From: Stachybotrys elegans | Lineage: Eukaryota > Ascomycota > Sordariomycetes > Hypocreales > Stachybotryaceae | Length of the DNA: 64,000 nucleotides | Direction: 5' to 3' | NCBI GenBank assembly: GCA_020746835.1 | Contig: JAGPNK010000006.1 | Span: forward strand, 496,001-560,000 | In this document: piece by piece, positions 46,418 through 57,195 of the stretch | Layout of the letters: each line of letters begins with the position of its first letter | Numbering within the stretch: the first letter of the stretch is position 1 | Translations under genes and position numbers: made by a program | The notes under the pieces: generated by a model | The model's input: only the letters and a program-made list of their open reading frames with translations | Told to the model about the DNA's origin: nothing | Database searches by the model: none

Positions 46418-47522
46418 TGTTGTGGCTTGGAAGTGGTGATGGCGGGGTCGAGGTTCGGGATGGCTCTAGATCAGCTAAGACGGCGAGGCTGGGAAAACAA
46501 AAGACGAAGCCGAAGTATCCAGAGAGAGAGAGAAAAAGTAGCTCACGGATGGATCTGATTGCGATTAGTAGTGTAGGTGGTGGGGTTGGCGACTTGGATT
46601 GCCAGACATGTTTTCTTGCTACCCCGCCATCTGGATGAAGTTGCTTGGGTCAGCGCTGGAGGGGTAGAGACGATTGGCTGCGTGGTGCAGGCCCTGTAGG
46701 GGCAGTTCGTCCAACAGCGGGTGTCCAACATGACGCCATCTGCCGTGGTTTGTGGTACCCGACACTGCGTGACAAGAGCCTTGAACGACAACGAGCATGG
46801 TTGGGGGTTATCCATAAAGAAGCCAATAGCGGTTTGCCGCGATATGTGCAGGCTTGGTACCGTGAAGGCCTAGGTGCGGAAAATGTACTCGGGCGTTACC
46901 CTAGCCCTCCACGTCCGAGCCAACACAATCTTGTTCGACAGGTAGTACAGAGTGACAAGGAAAGGGATGTCAAAATGAACTCTATTAGCGCAGATATTTT
47001 GACGAATATCATGGCGAACAACCAGCGAAGCCTGCTTTGACCTTGACATTTATTAGTGCCTTGGTTGGTACCTGTTAAGCCAAGTCATATACGTATCTTT
47101 TCGCCAAAAAGACGCTGTATTTTCTGATGACGATGCCAACTTACCCAGCGGTATAGTAGGTAATGATTATTCACCGTCTGCCCGCCTAGCAATCCTAATC
47201 CTCCATCTGGCGCAATCCAAGCAGCCTCCCAAATTCCAGCATCATCGTGCCAGGCGCTGGTAGTGAACCAGATTCGTACCTCATCGGACCTGCATGCCTG
47301 CCTACTTTTGTCGAATTGTGCTTACCAACAACCCTCGACCGCCACCTTCCTGACAGCCATCGGGATCCACCAGGGAAAAAAACTAGGCGACCACCACGCC
47401 GAATTAGTAGTTCACTGGTGAAGCCCGAGGCTGCTCGCCCTACATCATATAATCACTTACCTACCTAGCCACAACTTCTCTGCACACTCAGCGTGAACTC
47501 ACCCACGGGACTTCCACGCGCC
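46418..47522. promoter_or_regulatory. Divergent promoter between the phosphorylase and the His/Asp-rich protein gene
   Basis: About 1.1 kb between two outward-facing start codons. No ORF is supported. The right third is C-rich with TACCTAC words just upstream of the ATG at 47,523. Confidence 0.55.
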
Positions 47523-48969
47523 ATGACTGAGGAGGAGGCTGCTCTGGCCCGGCTGCCTGACGAGGCCGAGATGCAGGCAGATGCGAAGCGCCGAGGCATC
47601 AACGGCAACTCTGGCGAGAGCATCGAGGAGCGGTGCTTCTCGGCCGCCCTCATCTGCCTCGAGGGCCATTTCACCCAGTCTCCACCCATGGGACCCTTGA
47701 CCGCCGCCAGGGTGAACTCGATGATTTCCAAGACGCTGGAAAAGACGCACACAGTCAGGAGAGCAAGGTACGGCTACTGTGGCCAGCATCGAGGTCGCCT
47801 TCTGCTCCGCTAACCACCCTCCCCCCTAGAGAAAGACTCGCAAGAAATGTTGCCATCTGGATCTGGCTCACCCGCATCTTCGCCGCCGCCATCCCCAACC
47901 TGACGCAGAAGTCGGTCGGGCCTCTGACAAGTCTCAACGACCCGGACAAGGGCGTCACCTCGCAGGAGAGCACGGCCTTGATCATCATGCATCATGCCGC
48001 CATCAAGGAGGACCTCGGCATCCTCATCAAGCTCATGCATATTGCCCGCAACCTTCTCGTCAACGCCGAGCCCGAGGTCCCCCAGGACATCTGCGCCGCC
48101 GTGCACTTTGACCAGATGGTTTACCAGACCATCATTCTCTGCGTCAATGTCACGAGCAAGGGGTACGATGGCGAAATCCTAGACGATGCGCAGCGAATGA
48201 AGCTCACAGACATCACCGATTTGTGTAAGCGAGCGCTTCTTCTCTCGATGCCACCCAGCCCGCGCCAGCTAATCGCAGCACAGACAAAAAACTTCTCATG
48301 ACTTCGCTTCAGCAGGCTCATAACTGGACCGCCAAGCATGACAGGAACAAGATGTCCTTCTGGTATGATGTGCTGTTCGACGACGATGGCGCGTATTCGT
48401 CCGAGGAGTCCATCAGCGACTCGGCCTGTTTTCGCCCAGAAACTGCCAAGCACCAGGTGCAACACTGGCTTGATCGCAACTCTAAGCTTTGTCCTACGGC
48501 GCGGAGACTGCTGAAAGAGTACTCCCAGAATTACGCAGACAGGCCTCCCGGCAACCTGGCCCCCATCCGGCCGTTAGCCTGGAACTGGATGCCCGATGAC
48601 TCAGTCGATGTCTCGGCCCTGGTGGACGACAGCGAGGATAAGATCAACCCCGTCTGGAACCCGGACGAGCCCAACCACTTCGAGAGGGACAAGGCCTACG
48701 GTCGTGTATCCCGGGAGATTGACACGTGGTGGCTGCGTGCTCGCGACCCCAACTACGATAGCTGGACCATAGGGATGCCGACAGTCGAGATGGCTCAGTC
48801 TCGGACTGAGCACTGCAAGAACAACCTCATGCATCGTTATGCTCATTCCTACAGGGCCGAGCACTCCCCACAGCCAGAAGACATTGTGTCTGAACATGAC
48901 CATTGCCCAGGTTGCAGTGAATGCCACCACCATCTCGACGATGAAGAGCATGACCATGACCATGACCAT

Positions 48970-49049
<80 letters not shown>

Positions 49050-50607
49050 TCACGATCACGATCATGATCATGACGTTCACCATCACCATCATGACCACGA
49101 CCACGACCATGATCACGACCACGACCACCATCATGACCATGATCATCATGATTGCGATCACCATCACCATCATCATCATGACCACGATTACCCCCACGAG
49201 TATGTGGACGGCATGATGGAGGATGACGATCTAGACGATGATGACGCTTCGTATGGCGAAGGTCCACTGACAGGCCTGCTGACTGAGGTGCCCAATATTT
49301 TGGAGCCCAAGCAGATTGAGGCTCTGCACATGATTATCAAGTCTTGCATCCTAGATAATGCCGGCTCGGGCCTGACACGAGCTGGAGAAAATCTCCAGAA
49401 AACACGGTGCCGCATGTTTTTGGCACTAGATTGCGGCAAGAGCCTGTTCCGCGAGATGCTTGTCTTCATCGCCTTGTGGGAGAAGGACGAGCAATCCCTC
49501 ATCTTCCAGGTCACTACCCAGATTGTCGAAGCTATCCACCACAGCGCTCTCATCCCCTACGCGTGGAACACCTTGAGGATACCCAAAGACATCATATCTC
49601 CTGCGCAGACTGTGCTGCTGCGATTGGTCAACCACATGTTCCGCGCACGTGTTAACAACACCGCCGCGTCGCAGGAATCGAAGGACAATGGCAAGGACAT
49701 CAAACTGGTGCACTTCTTCTTTAGCTACTTCCGCACTCGAATCGTTCCAGAATGCGCTGCGTTGATGCACCTCCAGGCCCAGATACGGGAGGAGCGGCGT
49801 GACCCAGCCGATTTCCCCGTCGACGGTTGGGATATCGAGAGAGCCAAAGATGGCCTTGCCCAGTATCTCGACTTCCTTACAACTGTAGCTGAGATGGCAG
49901 ACACGAGAGCCAAGCTGATTGAGTGGGAGGCTGTGTACGACCTCATCACGATCCTCGTCGGACTAGAGGCGGGCGTCCCAAAGAAGCCTCTCATCGAACT
50001 GCCCAAGAGGTCTCGACAGGCGGGCGGCAATAGCGTCGATCCTATGGTGGAACGACCCTACGCGACCGGAACCGACAGCGACTCTCCGTCCCCCCCGCCG
50101 CCGCCATTGCAAGAACCGCCACACAAGTTCCCCTGGTCGGGCATCAAGGGGCAGATCTTTACCATCATCGCTACCCTACTACAGCCGCCACTCGGCCAGA
50201 GCAGTCCCGGCAACCCGGAGGTGCAGGCGCAGATGGTCAAGTACAACGGCATAGTGCCGCTACTCAACTGCTGCGCGTACGACGACCACAACCCTTTTGC
50301 CAAAGAGCGCGTGACCATCTGTTTGAAATGGCTGCTTGACGGCTCTGAGGCAGCGAATGACTTCTTTCGGGAGCTCGTTAGCCTTTCACCTCCACCCAAC
50401 TCGAAGCCTCAAGCCGACGGAAGCATGGTGTCCATGCAACGCGTCGATGGCATCCAGGGCGAGGTGAAGGTGCAGGTGCGCCCTAGACCGTCCGCGGTGG
50501 AGCGCCAGATGGCCCTAGAAGCGGAAGTAATGGCAAGCAGGGCGGCAGAACTCAACATTGGGTCATCCAATAGCACGGGGAATATTGAAGAAGATTTTAT
50601 GGCATAG
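47523..50607 (+). CDS. Large protein of unknown function with an 80-residue His/Asp repeat
   Basis: Three exons: 47523-47767, 47830-48224 and 48284-50607; 987 aa. Introns of 62 and 59 nt have donors GTACGG and GTAAGC, branches GCTAAC and GCTAAT, and phase 2 then phase 1 junctions. I recognise no domain. Residues 1-430 are mixed alpha-helical with many Trp and Tyr, as in folded proteins (SFWYDVLFDDDGAYSSEES). A CPGCSEC cluster then leads into a run at residues 436-515 made almost only of His and Asp: 21 HD pairs, one Val, then His-rich blocks. After that, about 460 folded-looking residues follow, interrupted by a Pro run (PSPPPPPL). The H/D run should bind Zn, Ni or Cu ions. It is encoded by a GACCAC hexanucleotide microsatellite, so its length may vary between strains. 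Flanking codons are normal, so the gene is real. Confidence 0.85.
48949..49188 (+). repeat. GACCAC/CATGAC hexanucleotide repeat coding for (His-Asp)n
   Basis: 240 nt of in-frame repeat. The first 126 nt encode 21 perfect His-Asp pairs with shifting codon use: CATGAC at the start, CACGAC in the middle, then CACGAT and CATGAT. Purifying codon drift at fixed amino acids suggests the peptide rather than the DNA is being kept. Confidence 0.93.
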
Positions 50608-51074
50608 CATGATAGATAGCATGGTCAAGGAAAGGCGTTCGGGATGGGGGATGTGGGATGGGTGGTTTATATTGCACAAACCTGGGGTTGTGATTGGTAG
50701 AGGTATTGACTCAAAGCCTGTAGTATATAATGGGCCAATATTGCATACATGCCTCAAGTGTGTAGGTTGTTAATGCGTCGTGATGTGCATTAATTATGTT
50801 GCTGAATATTACTTATTCAAAGGAATGAGACACCTGGAGCTGAGGCCGGCAAACCCTCATAAGGTAATAGGCCAGATATGAAGGGGATGCAGACAAGCAA
50901 AGCTGAGCCAAAAGACTCCATCCGATGAGAATCTAGATAATAGCGTGGTTACCTCATAAAATACTACGGAGTAAGAAAGCTGATACTGTGCTCCGGATGT
51001 ATTGCTTTTCTTGATTATGTAATAAAACAACTCGCTAGCTCCATCTTCATGTCCGTCAAAGACTCCCATCTCCA
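50608..51074. other. Intergenic region before COQ3
   Basis: AT-rich 3' end of the upstream gene and the short COQ3 promoter. A partial copy of the dispersed element (CTACGGAGTA) lies at 50,964-50,973. No gene is seen. Confidence 0.6.
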
Positions 51075-51995
51075 ATGATGAGAGCAAGCGTATCGTCCGC
51101 CAATCCCTTAATGGCTTCCTTACTCCGGCAGGCCAGGACGGGCTTGGCCAGGCTGAGGCCTGTACCCAGTCCCGTCGTCGCAACTGCTCATCCGGTGCAC
51201 CCCCGCGGCGCCGCAGTCCATCTCCAAGCTCGTCGACGAAACCACTCCACCACCACCTCATCGTCGGTCAACCCAGACGAAGTCTCCCACTTCAACACGC
51301 TCGCGGCCGAGTGGTGGGATCCCTACGGTTCCTCGCGCCTCCTGCACCTCATGAACCCGCTACGCCACGACTTCATCAACGCCTGCCTAGCGTCCCAGCC
51401 CGACGCGCCGCCGGTCCGCCGAACATACCTCGACATTGGCTGCGGCGGGGGCATCTTCGCCGAGAGCGCGGCGCGGCTTCCCTCGACCATCAGCGTGACG
51501 GCCATTGACCCGACGCCCTTTGTGCTGGCCGTGGCCAAGGCGCACGCCCGCAAGGACCCGGGCCTGGCGGCGAAGCTGACGTACAAGCAGACGTCGGTAG
51601 AGGAGCTCCCGGTGCCGGCGCCGGGCGAGGGGTACGACGTGGTGTCCGTGTTCGAGGTCATCGAGCACGTGGACCGGCCGGCCGAGTTCCTGGCGCGGGT
51701 GCGGCCGCTTGTCAAGCCGGGCGGGTGGCTCGTCATGAGCACGATTGCGCGGACGTGGGTCAGCTGGTTCACGACGAACCTGATGGCCGAGGACGTGCTG
51801 CGGATCGTGCCGAGGGGCACGCACGACTGGAACAAGTACATCAACGCCGAGGAGCTGCGGCAGTTCGCCATGGATGAGGGCTGGGGCAGCCCGCGCGTCA
51901 TGGGGGTTGTCTATGTGCCGGGCGTTGGGTGGAGGGAGGTGCGTGGGAGCGAGAAGGTGGGAAATTACTTCTTTGCGATCCGAAGGGAGAAGTGA
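51075..51995 (+). CDS. COQ3: Ubiquinone biosynthesis O-methyltransferase, mitochondrial
   Basis: Intronless, 306 aa. The N-terminus (1-60) is rich in Arg, Ser and Ala with no acids, as in a mitochondrial presequence. The COQ3/UbiG signature EWWDPYGSSRLLHLMNPLRHDFI (79-101) is followed by SAM motif I LDIGCGGG (119-126), then VFEVIEHVDRPAEFL and MSTIARTWVSWF, all diagnostic of the family. The enzyme carries out both O-methylations of the polyprenyl-benzoquinone ring on the matrix side of the inner membrane. Two ATGs stand in tandem at the start (51,075 and 51,078). GC content of the second half is markedly higher than in its neighbours, but codon use is otherwise ordinary. Confidence 0.95.
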   Translation: MMRASVSSANPLMASLLRQARTGLARLRPVPSPVVATAHPVHPRGAAVHLQARRRNHSTTTSSSVNPDEVSHFNTLAAEWWDPYGSSRLLHLMNPLRHDFINACLASQPDAPPVRRTYLDIGCGGGIFAESAARLPSTISVTAIDPTPFVLAVAKAHARKDPGLAAKLTYKQTSVEELPVPAPGEGYDVVSVFEVIEHVDRPAEFLARVRPLVKPGGWLVMSTIARTWVSWFTTNLMAEDVLRIVPRGTHDWNKYINAEELRQFAMDEGWGSPRVMGVVYVPGVGWREVRGSEKVGNYFFAIRREK

Positions 51996-52245
51996 GGCGG
52001 TGGGAGGGCATGGGCCTGTATGATTTTGTATTGGTACTGTATAATATGCATGCATATATCGGACATGGACATTGGGAAAAGCTTGGTTGGCCAAGTCACC
52101 AGTACAAGAGGACATTATCGAATCCTGTCTCTGAAGGCCAATGGCTAGTAGAGACAGCCAACATCATACAAGTGGACTCCTCGCATCATTCAAATCGTGG
52201 GTATCATGATTGTTTCACACATGCTATCGTACATGGAAGGCACGC

Positions 52246-53458
52246 TCATCGCCTTTCCCTCTTGGGCTGGCGGCTTTGTCTGCGGTTCGAGGCACGCACC
52301 GCCAGCTCCGAGTCGCCCTCGAGATTCTCGTCGTCGTCGAGGTCCTCGTCACTAGCGTGGGCAGCCTCGGCGCGATGGATCCTCCGGAGCATGGCCTGGT
52401 TGAGGTGGAAGTCTGTGTCAAAGTCGGCGCGGGCGAAGCTCTGCACGAGGTGTCAGCGATACAAACGTTTCACAACATAGCGGGGAGTGCGGGGGTAGTG
52501 TACGGACCTGAGAGCAGCCCGTCTGTGGGCATTGCACAGCGCCCTGCCGAGGGAGATAGTCCAGCAGCGCCCCCTTCTCAAACGTGTGCTTGCAGTTCCT
52601 GTTGCTGTAGGGCTCCTTCATGACGCGCAGCGTGAGCGGGCACTTGAGGCTGACGACCTCGCGGGCGACGGCAATGTCGTCGTCGGAGCCGTCCATCTCG
52701 TCCCCGATGCCGCTCATGACTGGCTGGCCGTCGGAGCGGAACCAGCGGGAGGCGTCGGGCAAGGGCGGGCCATCCTCGCCGACGGCGGCATCGTGCCAGA
52801 GCTTCTTGAAGCCGGCGTAGTCGTTGTTGACGGCGTAGCGTTGGTGCATGCTCATTCCGCCGTATTCCTCGAGCTTGCCCTGGCGTCTCTCGCGGAAGGC
52901 GCCCAGGGTGCTGGGCACGGGCGGGTACTCGATATCGCCGTTCTCATTCTCGAGACTGGCTTCGTCGGGCGGCGGCTGCTGCGTGGCGGCATGCGTGTAC
53001 AGGTCGCCGAGGACGGCTACCTCATCCTCCAGCTCGGCCTTGTGGTCGACAAGCTCGCGGACGGCACGCTCCGAGTCGCGCGTGAGGGCCTCGACGTCGC
53101 GCTCGAGCTGGTCAATGTGGGCCTTCAGACGGTCCTCGTCGGCGGTGCTGGCGGCGACGCCCTTGGCCTCGCGGGCAGCCTTTTGGCGGGTGAGGCGCTC
53201 GCGCTGATAGCGCAGCCGCTCGTGCATATCGCCGACGCTGCTGCCGAGGGTGCGGAGGGACTCCTTGAGCTGGAGCTCGTAGGGCACGGCGGTGCGGTTG
53301 TTGGAGAGCTCGCCGAGGGCGCGGCGGGCCGACTCGTCCAGCGGGCATGACGGAGGCTCGTACTCGGGGAGGGCGGTGGTGGTGCGGCGCGGGGTGGAGG
53401 AGGAGGACGGGGAGGAGACGACGGGGTTGCCGCTCCGGTTGAGCAGCCGGCGTGACAT
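52246..53458 (-). CDS. NSE2: SMC5/6 complex SUMO E3 ligase, SP-RING protein
   Basis: Two exons: 53458-52508 and 52440-52246; 381 aa. The 67-nt intron is phase 0 with donor GTCCGT and branch CTGAC. After a Ser-rich start, residues about 85-185 form a coiled coil (LTRQKAAREAKG onward, heptads of Leu and charged residues), the part that docks on Smc5. The SP-RING follows with LKCPLTLRVMKEPY, ligands C273, C289, H291, C310 and C315 (NCKHTFEK, QCPQTGC). The C-terminal exon gives an acidic patch (DEDLDDDEN) and a basic QPKRERR end. The family SUMOylates repair and cohesion proteins during homologous recombination. It is also known as MMS21. The start was chosen at the first ATG of the conserved frame (MSRRLLNRSG). 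Confidence 0.9.
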
Positions 53459-54411
53459 GGATGGCGGTAGTCGGCGGCGGCAGCGGCCGAGGGATGTAGA
53501 GTAAGGAAAGGGTGGATTGGTTGTGTGCGTCGTCACATGTGCACGATGGGAAAATTGTCCTGGCTGGAGCGCTATCGATACGCGTTGGATGGTGGGGAGA
53601 CGCGACGTGGAGTGGCATGTCCAGTCAATTGCCGAGTGGAGTCACGGGATCCAAGGGGCTAACTAAGCCTGGAAAATGGAGAGAGAAAGAAAGGCTGCAC
53701 TAAAAGCACTAAAAGCACTAAAAGCTTGACTAAACAGCCAGCACGAGGGTATGAGGCCAGAACATTACGCATCAAAGATGGGCCTTTTCTTGTGTCGGCA
53801 TTGCGATTCCCTCATCGTGACGGCTGGCAGCGCGTGGTGTGTCGGCTGCGGACGGCACTGCACGTGGGATGGACAATTCGTTTCTGATGATCAGATGATC
53901 ATTGCCTCTTTTCCGGCTTGGGTGGTGCGCTACAATGTGTCAAATGAGGCGGTTCGCATGCGGTACGTAGACAAGATACATATGTATGTGAGCTATCACT
54001 TTTGGGCTTGTTCTTTTTTTTTTGTTTTTTTTTTTTTGTTTTTCTATGGACGCTAGTGATGACGACATGATGATGGAATTATTACCCTACGAACAGACGT
54101 GAGAGAAGAGGAAAAGTCCACTCTGGTCGCAGGGCAAAAGTACAATCCGGCATGGCCCAAGATTCGTCGGGCAGCTGCAATTGATGGGAATCGGCACGGC
54201 TGAGGGTGTGGGGATGGGAGTCAGACTCAGAAAAGAGAAACCCGAGTGTGATGGCGTCAATGCATCCAAGACAGGTACCAATAGCGGTACGTGCATCGAA
54301 AGGCCTAGAACGGTCCTTGGGAGGTGGGTGCATTTGCCCCATGGGTTTGTTTGGCAGGTCTGATTCTTGGACGGAATCGCGATGGGCTGAAACGAGGTAG
54401 ATGCTATCGTC

Positions 54412-54424
54412 GATTTGATCGATG
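54412..54424 (+). promoter_or_regulatory. Candidate light-response element (GATTTGATCGATG)
   Basis: Two GAT words, the second within GATCGA, resemble the white-collar-complex binding sites described at Neurospora light-induced promoters (GATC/CGAT pairs, from memory). It lies about 1.15 kb upstream of the VIVID-like ATG. Confidence 0.35.
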
Positions 54425-54565
54425 GGTGCCGCCGATGGCAGAACGGCAGCAGCAACAGCATGGGCCGTAATATGATGGGGGGGAGGGAAAGTCTCAGCAA
54501 AAGGGTTCTCCCCGTCGATGACACCAGCGGGTTCGGTGATGGGCGCGCCAACTGCCTCTGTCTGC

Positions 54566-54582
54566 ATCGATCGGCCATCGAC
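54566..54582 (-). promoter_or_regulatory. Second candidate light-response element
   Basis: On the minus strand this reads CGATGGCCGATCGAT, i.e. CGATG and CCGATC spaced as in white-collar sites. It lies about 1 kb upstream of the LOV gene and 140 bp from the first candidate. Confidence 0.35.
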
Positions 54583-55568
54583 GCTCCAGGGCCCGTCATC
54601 GGTCCAATCGGCTGATGTCTTGGGAGCCAGGCCGCAAAGAGGTGTTAGCGCGGCCACGCCATAGCGCACCCATGTCGCTAACAGCTGCGGCGCCACCTTT
54701 TCAGGGTCCAGTTCCTGCTTCGATCCCCGTCCGCACCGGCCGTCGTCACGATCTCAACTTCCTTCACCTAATCTCGCCATCTCACCACACCACGCCCACT
54801 CTTTTTTCCCCCTTCTCTCTCCTGTCGTCCAACCGATGGAGTGCTTTGATGCTAGCCCACTCCCCTGGCTTGGCCCTGCTACACAGATCAGCCCAGCAAG
54901 TAAACATATTCATACAGTACATGCGGTACTCGGTACTGCGGCCTCGCCCTTGCGACGCCCCCTTCCAAACCATGCTCTCCCCGGCCTTGTTCCGCTTCCT
55001 TGCTGCCCATCCTCTTGGCCGTACCGTGTACCTCGATCTGGAATCAAAGACCACGTCTATATCCGTACTCCCATCTTCGATTCCACATCCATGTTCATTT
55101 GCTGCCCACCTTTGCCGTATAACCGTAATTCATCCCACCTCGCTTTCTTCCGTCCTCCCCTGCCCTTGAACCAGAAACCTCCTGCGAACCTGGCACTTTG
55201 TCCCCATTTGCAACTGTTTCCCACTTGGCCAAATCAGACCACACGTCAAGATTACATTACGTCCCTCCGTCATCCCACCTCCTGATCCTGGACCCCGTTG
55301 ACCGTCTTCCGAGTCCGGCACGCACTTGCATCTTATACGTCTGATCTTGCTTTCCCACTACTACCAAGGACGGCAGCGCATTTTACTTGAGCCCCAGGAA
55401 TGCGAGCCCTTGGTCACTGAACGTCTTGGCCCGCGCCAATCTGCTCTTCGCTGGATTCTATCTTCTATAATACTTGATCCGGGACCGTCCTTCTCACTCA
55501 TCTTCCTTCTCTCACCCTTCATCCTCATCAGCACATTCCTCGCTTCACCTCTCGATCTCAACAACACC

Positions 55569-56319
55569 ATGAAGCCTTTGCCCCTCAAGCACTGCATCAT
55601 GACTCAGACCAGCAACCCAACCCCGAACCCTTGGGAGGCACGCGCGCTCGATGTAAGCAGACGACGTATACTCATATGAGGCCCCTTCAACTTTCCACTA
55701 ACTCCTCATTCTTTGGCAGTATCACTTCCCGAATCAGCCTCTCCAGCCCTCCAGCAGCAACTCACAGCCCAACCACAACGGCCAGTGGAGACAGACTCAG
55801 GATCCAGTCATATATCCCGGCCTGTACTCGGCCTCTGGCTTTGACATCTTGAACCTTCTGGTATGTTGGTATTTTCAGATTCTCAGCGTATGCCGCTAAC
55901 ATGTGGTGCAGTTCCAGGTCATTTCTCGTCCCAACCCCAAGATAGAACTAGGACCTGTGGACTCCTCCGTGGCTCTCATTCTATGCGACCTTGAGTCGGC
56001 CGACACCCCCATCGTCTACGTCAATGACTCCTTCTGCCAGCTCACCGGCTACGCCCGCTCCGAGGTCATCGGACGCAACTGTCGCTTTCTTCAGACACCT
56101 CCCAACCTCTCACAACACCATTCTGCCATCCCTGTTGCCGATCAGATGGTTCTTCATCGCCTGAGCCAAGCCGTCAAGGCCCGCGAGGAGATTCAGCTCC
56201 AGGTCGTCAACTACAAGAAGAATGGACGACGCTTCGTCAACATCCTCAGCATCATTCCCGTTGAACTTGGCCCCTCTGGCTACCGCTACGCTGTTGGTTT
56301 CCAGGTCGAAGCCGAGTGA
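55569..56319 (+). CDS. VIVID/ENVOY-type LOV blue-light photoreceptor
   Basis: Three exons: 55569-55652, 55720-55860 and 55912-56319; 210 aa. Both introns are phase 0 (67 and 51 nt) with CTAAC branches. The N-terminus carries NPWE, then SGFDILNLLFQVISRPNPKIELGPVD, which lines up with the N-cap and A-beta strand of Neurospora VVD. The LOV core contains GRNCRFLQ, so Cys132 is the flavin-adduct cysteine; the VVD-type insertion loop after it is present, and the end is KKNGRRFVNILSIIPV then YRYAVGFQVEAE. The protein should bind FAD, dimerise in blue light and damp white-collar signalling (photoadaptation). Translation could also start at the second Met (55,599), which gives the shorter MTQTSNPT start closer to VVD. 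Confidence 0.95.
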
Positions 56320-57195
56320 AGGGACAACCACTCTTGCACAGGAGCCTACTTCTTATTGTTTTCATTTGCAACCGAGCGCGTAACAGAATGGCTCGGGGAG
56401 TTCACCTCATCTTCACTCGCTTCAGGATCATTACTGCGGACGCGTTGGTTTTTGCTATTAGGCACTATGATACCCACAAACTGTCTGCCTTCATTCTTCT
56501 TTCTTCCGTTGATACTAGCGATTTCTTTATTACGACTCAGACATGAGGAGTCAGGCAACGGCCATCGTATGGACCACCACTTAGATTATTAGCATGAGAC
56601 AATTCAGGCGGCGTTTATAGCATAGCGTAGTTCCTTTACATATATATATACGTCGGACAGGTTCCAAATCTTAAACCATCCAAAGAATCCATTAGAGCCA
56701 CATGCGACTCCTTAAGAAATAGCCTTTTGGTCCTATACTTAGCTTCCTAGGCTACTCTTAGATAACAATCAAGGCTACCTTCATAAGATGAAGATAGCCT
56801 TCATCCAGCACATACGACCATACCTACCAGGAAATACGGGGTCCCGTCCGCTCCCCCCTAGTCAAACTGGTAAGGGGCAGATTAGTAGTTGGGTCGGTGA
56901 CGACCAGCGAACACCGGCTGTTGTATGTTTTTGTTCTTTTTGCCATTTTTGGCATCGTAGCTACATGTTATTTGGCTGGCGTGGGTATGGGGAGGTACAA
57001 GACAAGGTGGCATGCGGAAGCCTCAACTTCAGCCGTACCTTCATGAATAAAATGTTGACTTTGTTCAAAAGGGCTCGGATGCTGCCAGCAGATCTTCCTC
57101 ATTGCCGATTGACGTTGACTCTTGCCGGTCGTACATTATCCCCGTCGATGGGTTTTGGGTTTGAGAAGACCCAGCGTCTTCCACCCCAATGCTTT
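56320..57195. other. Convergent 3' region between the LOV gene and the glycosylase
   Basis: Holds the LOV 3' UTR, a TATATATATA run at about 56,641-56,650 and the hairpin listed separately. The frame at 56,788 on the plus strand is antisense to the glycosylase and not real. Confidence 0.6.
56771..56801. terminator. Hairpin in the convergent 3' region
   Basis: Arms of 14 nt (56,771-56,784 and 56,788-56,801) are inverted repeats with one mismatch and a 3-nt AAG loop. In RNA this would fold into a strong stem-loop. It sits 450 bp past the LOV stop and 395 bp past the glycosylase stop. A role in 3' processing is a guess; it could also be a chance palindrome or the end of a small element. Confidence 0.35.

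Larger units (their letters stand above)
53459..55568 (+). promoter_or_regulatory. Intergenic region and C/T-rich leader of the LOV gene
   Basis: The left end is the NSE2 promoter. Around 54,000-54,700 no supported gene is seen; an unbroken 204-codon frame on the minus strand lacks any domain. From about 54,700 to the LOV start codon the plus strand is pyrimidine-rich, as in other leaders of this window. Confidence 0.5.

Noticed and set aside
48601..49197. 198-codon minus-strand frame of Val and Met repeats
   Set aside because: Antisense of the His/Asp repeat; not an independent gene.
54082..54696. 204-codon minus-strand frame
   Set aside because: No motif, no splice-linked extension, and it lies in the promoter side of the LOV gene.
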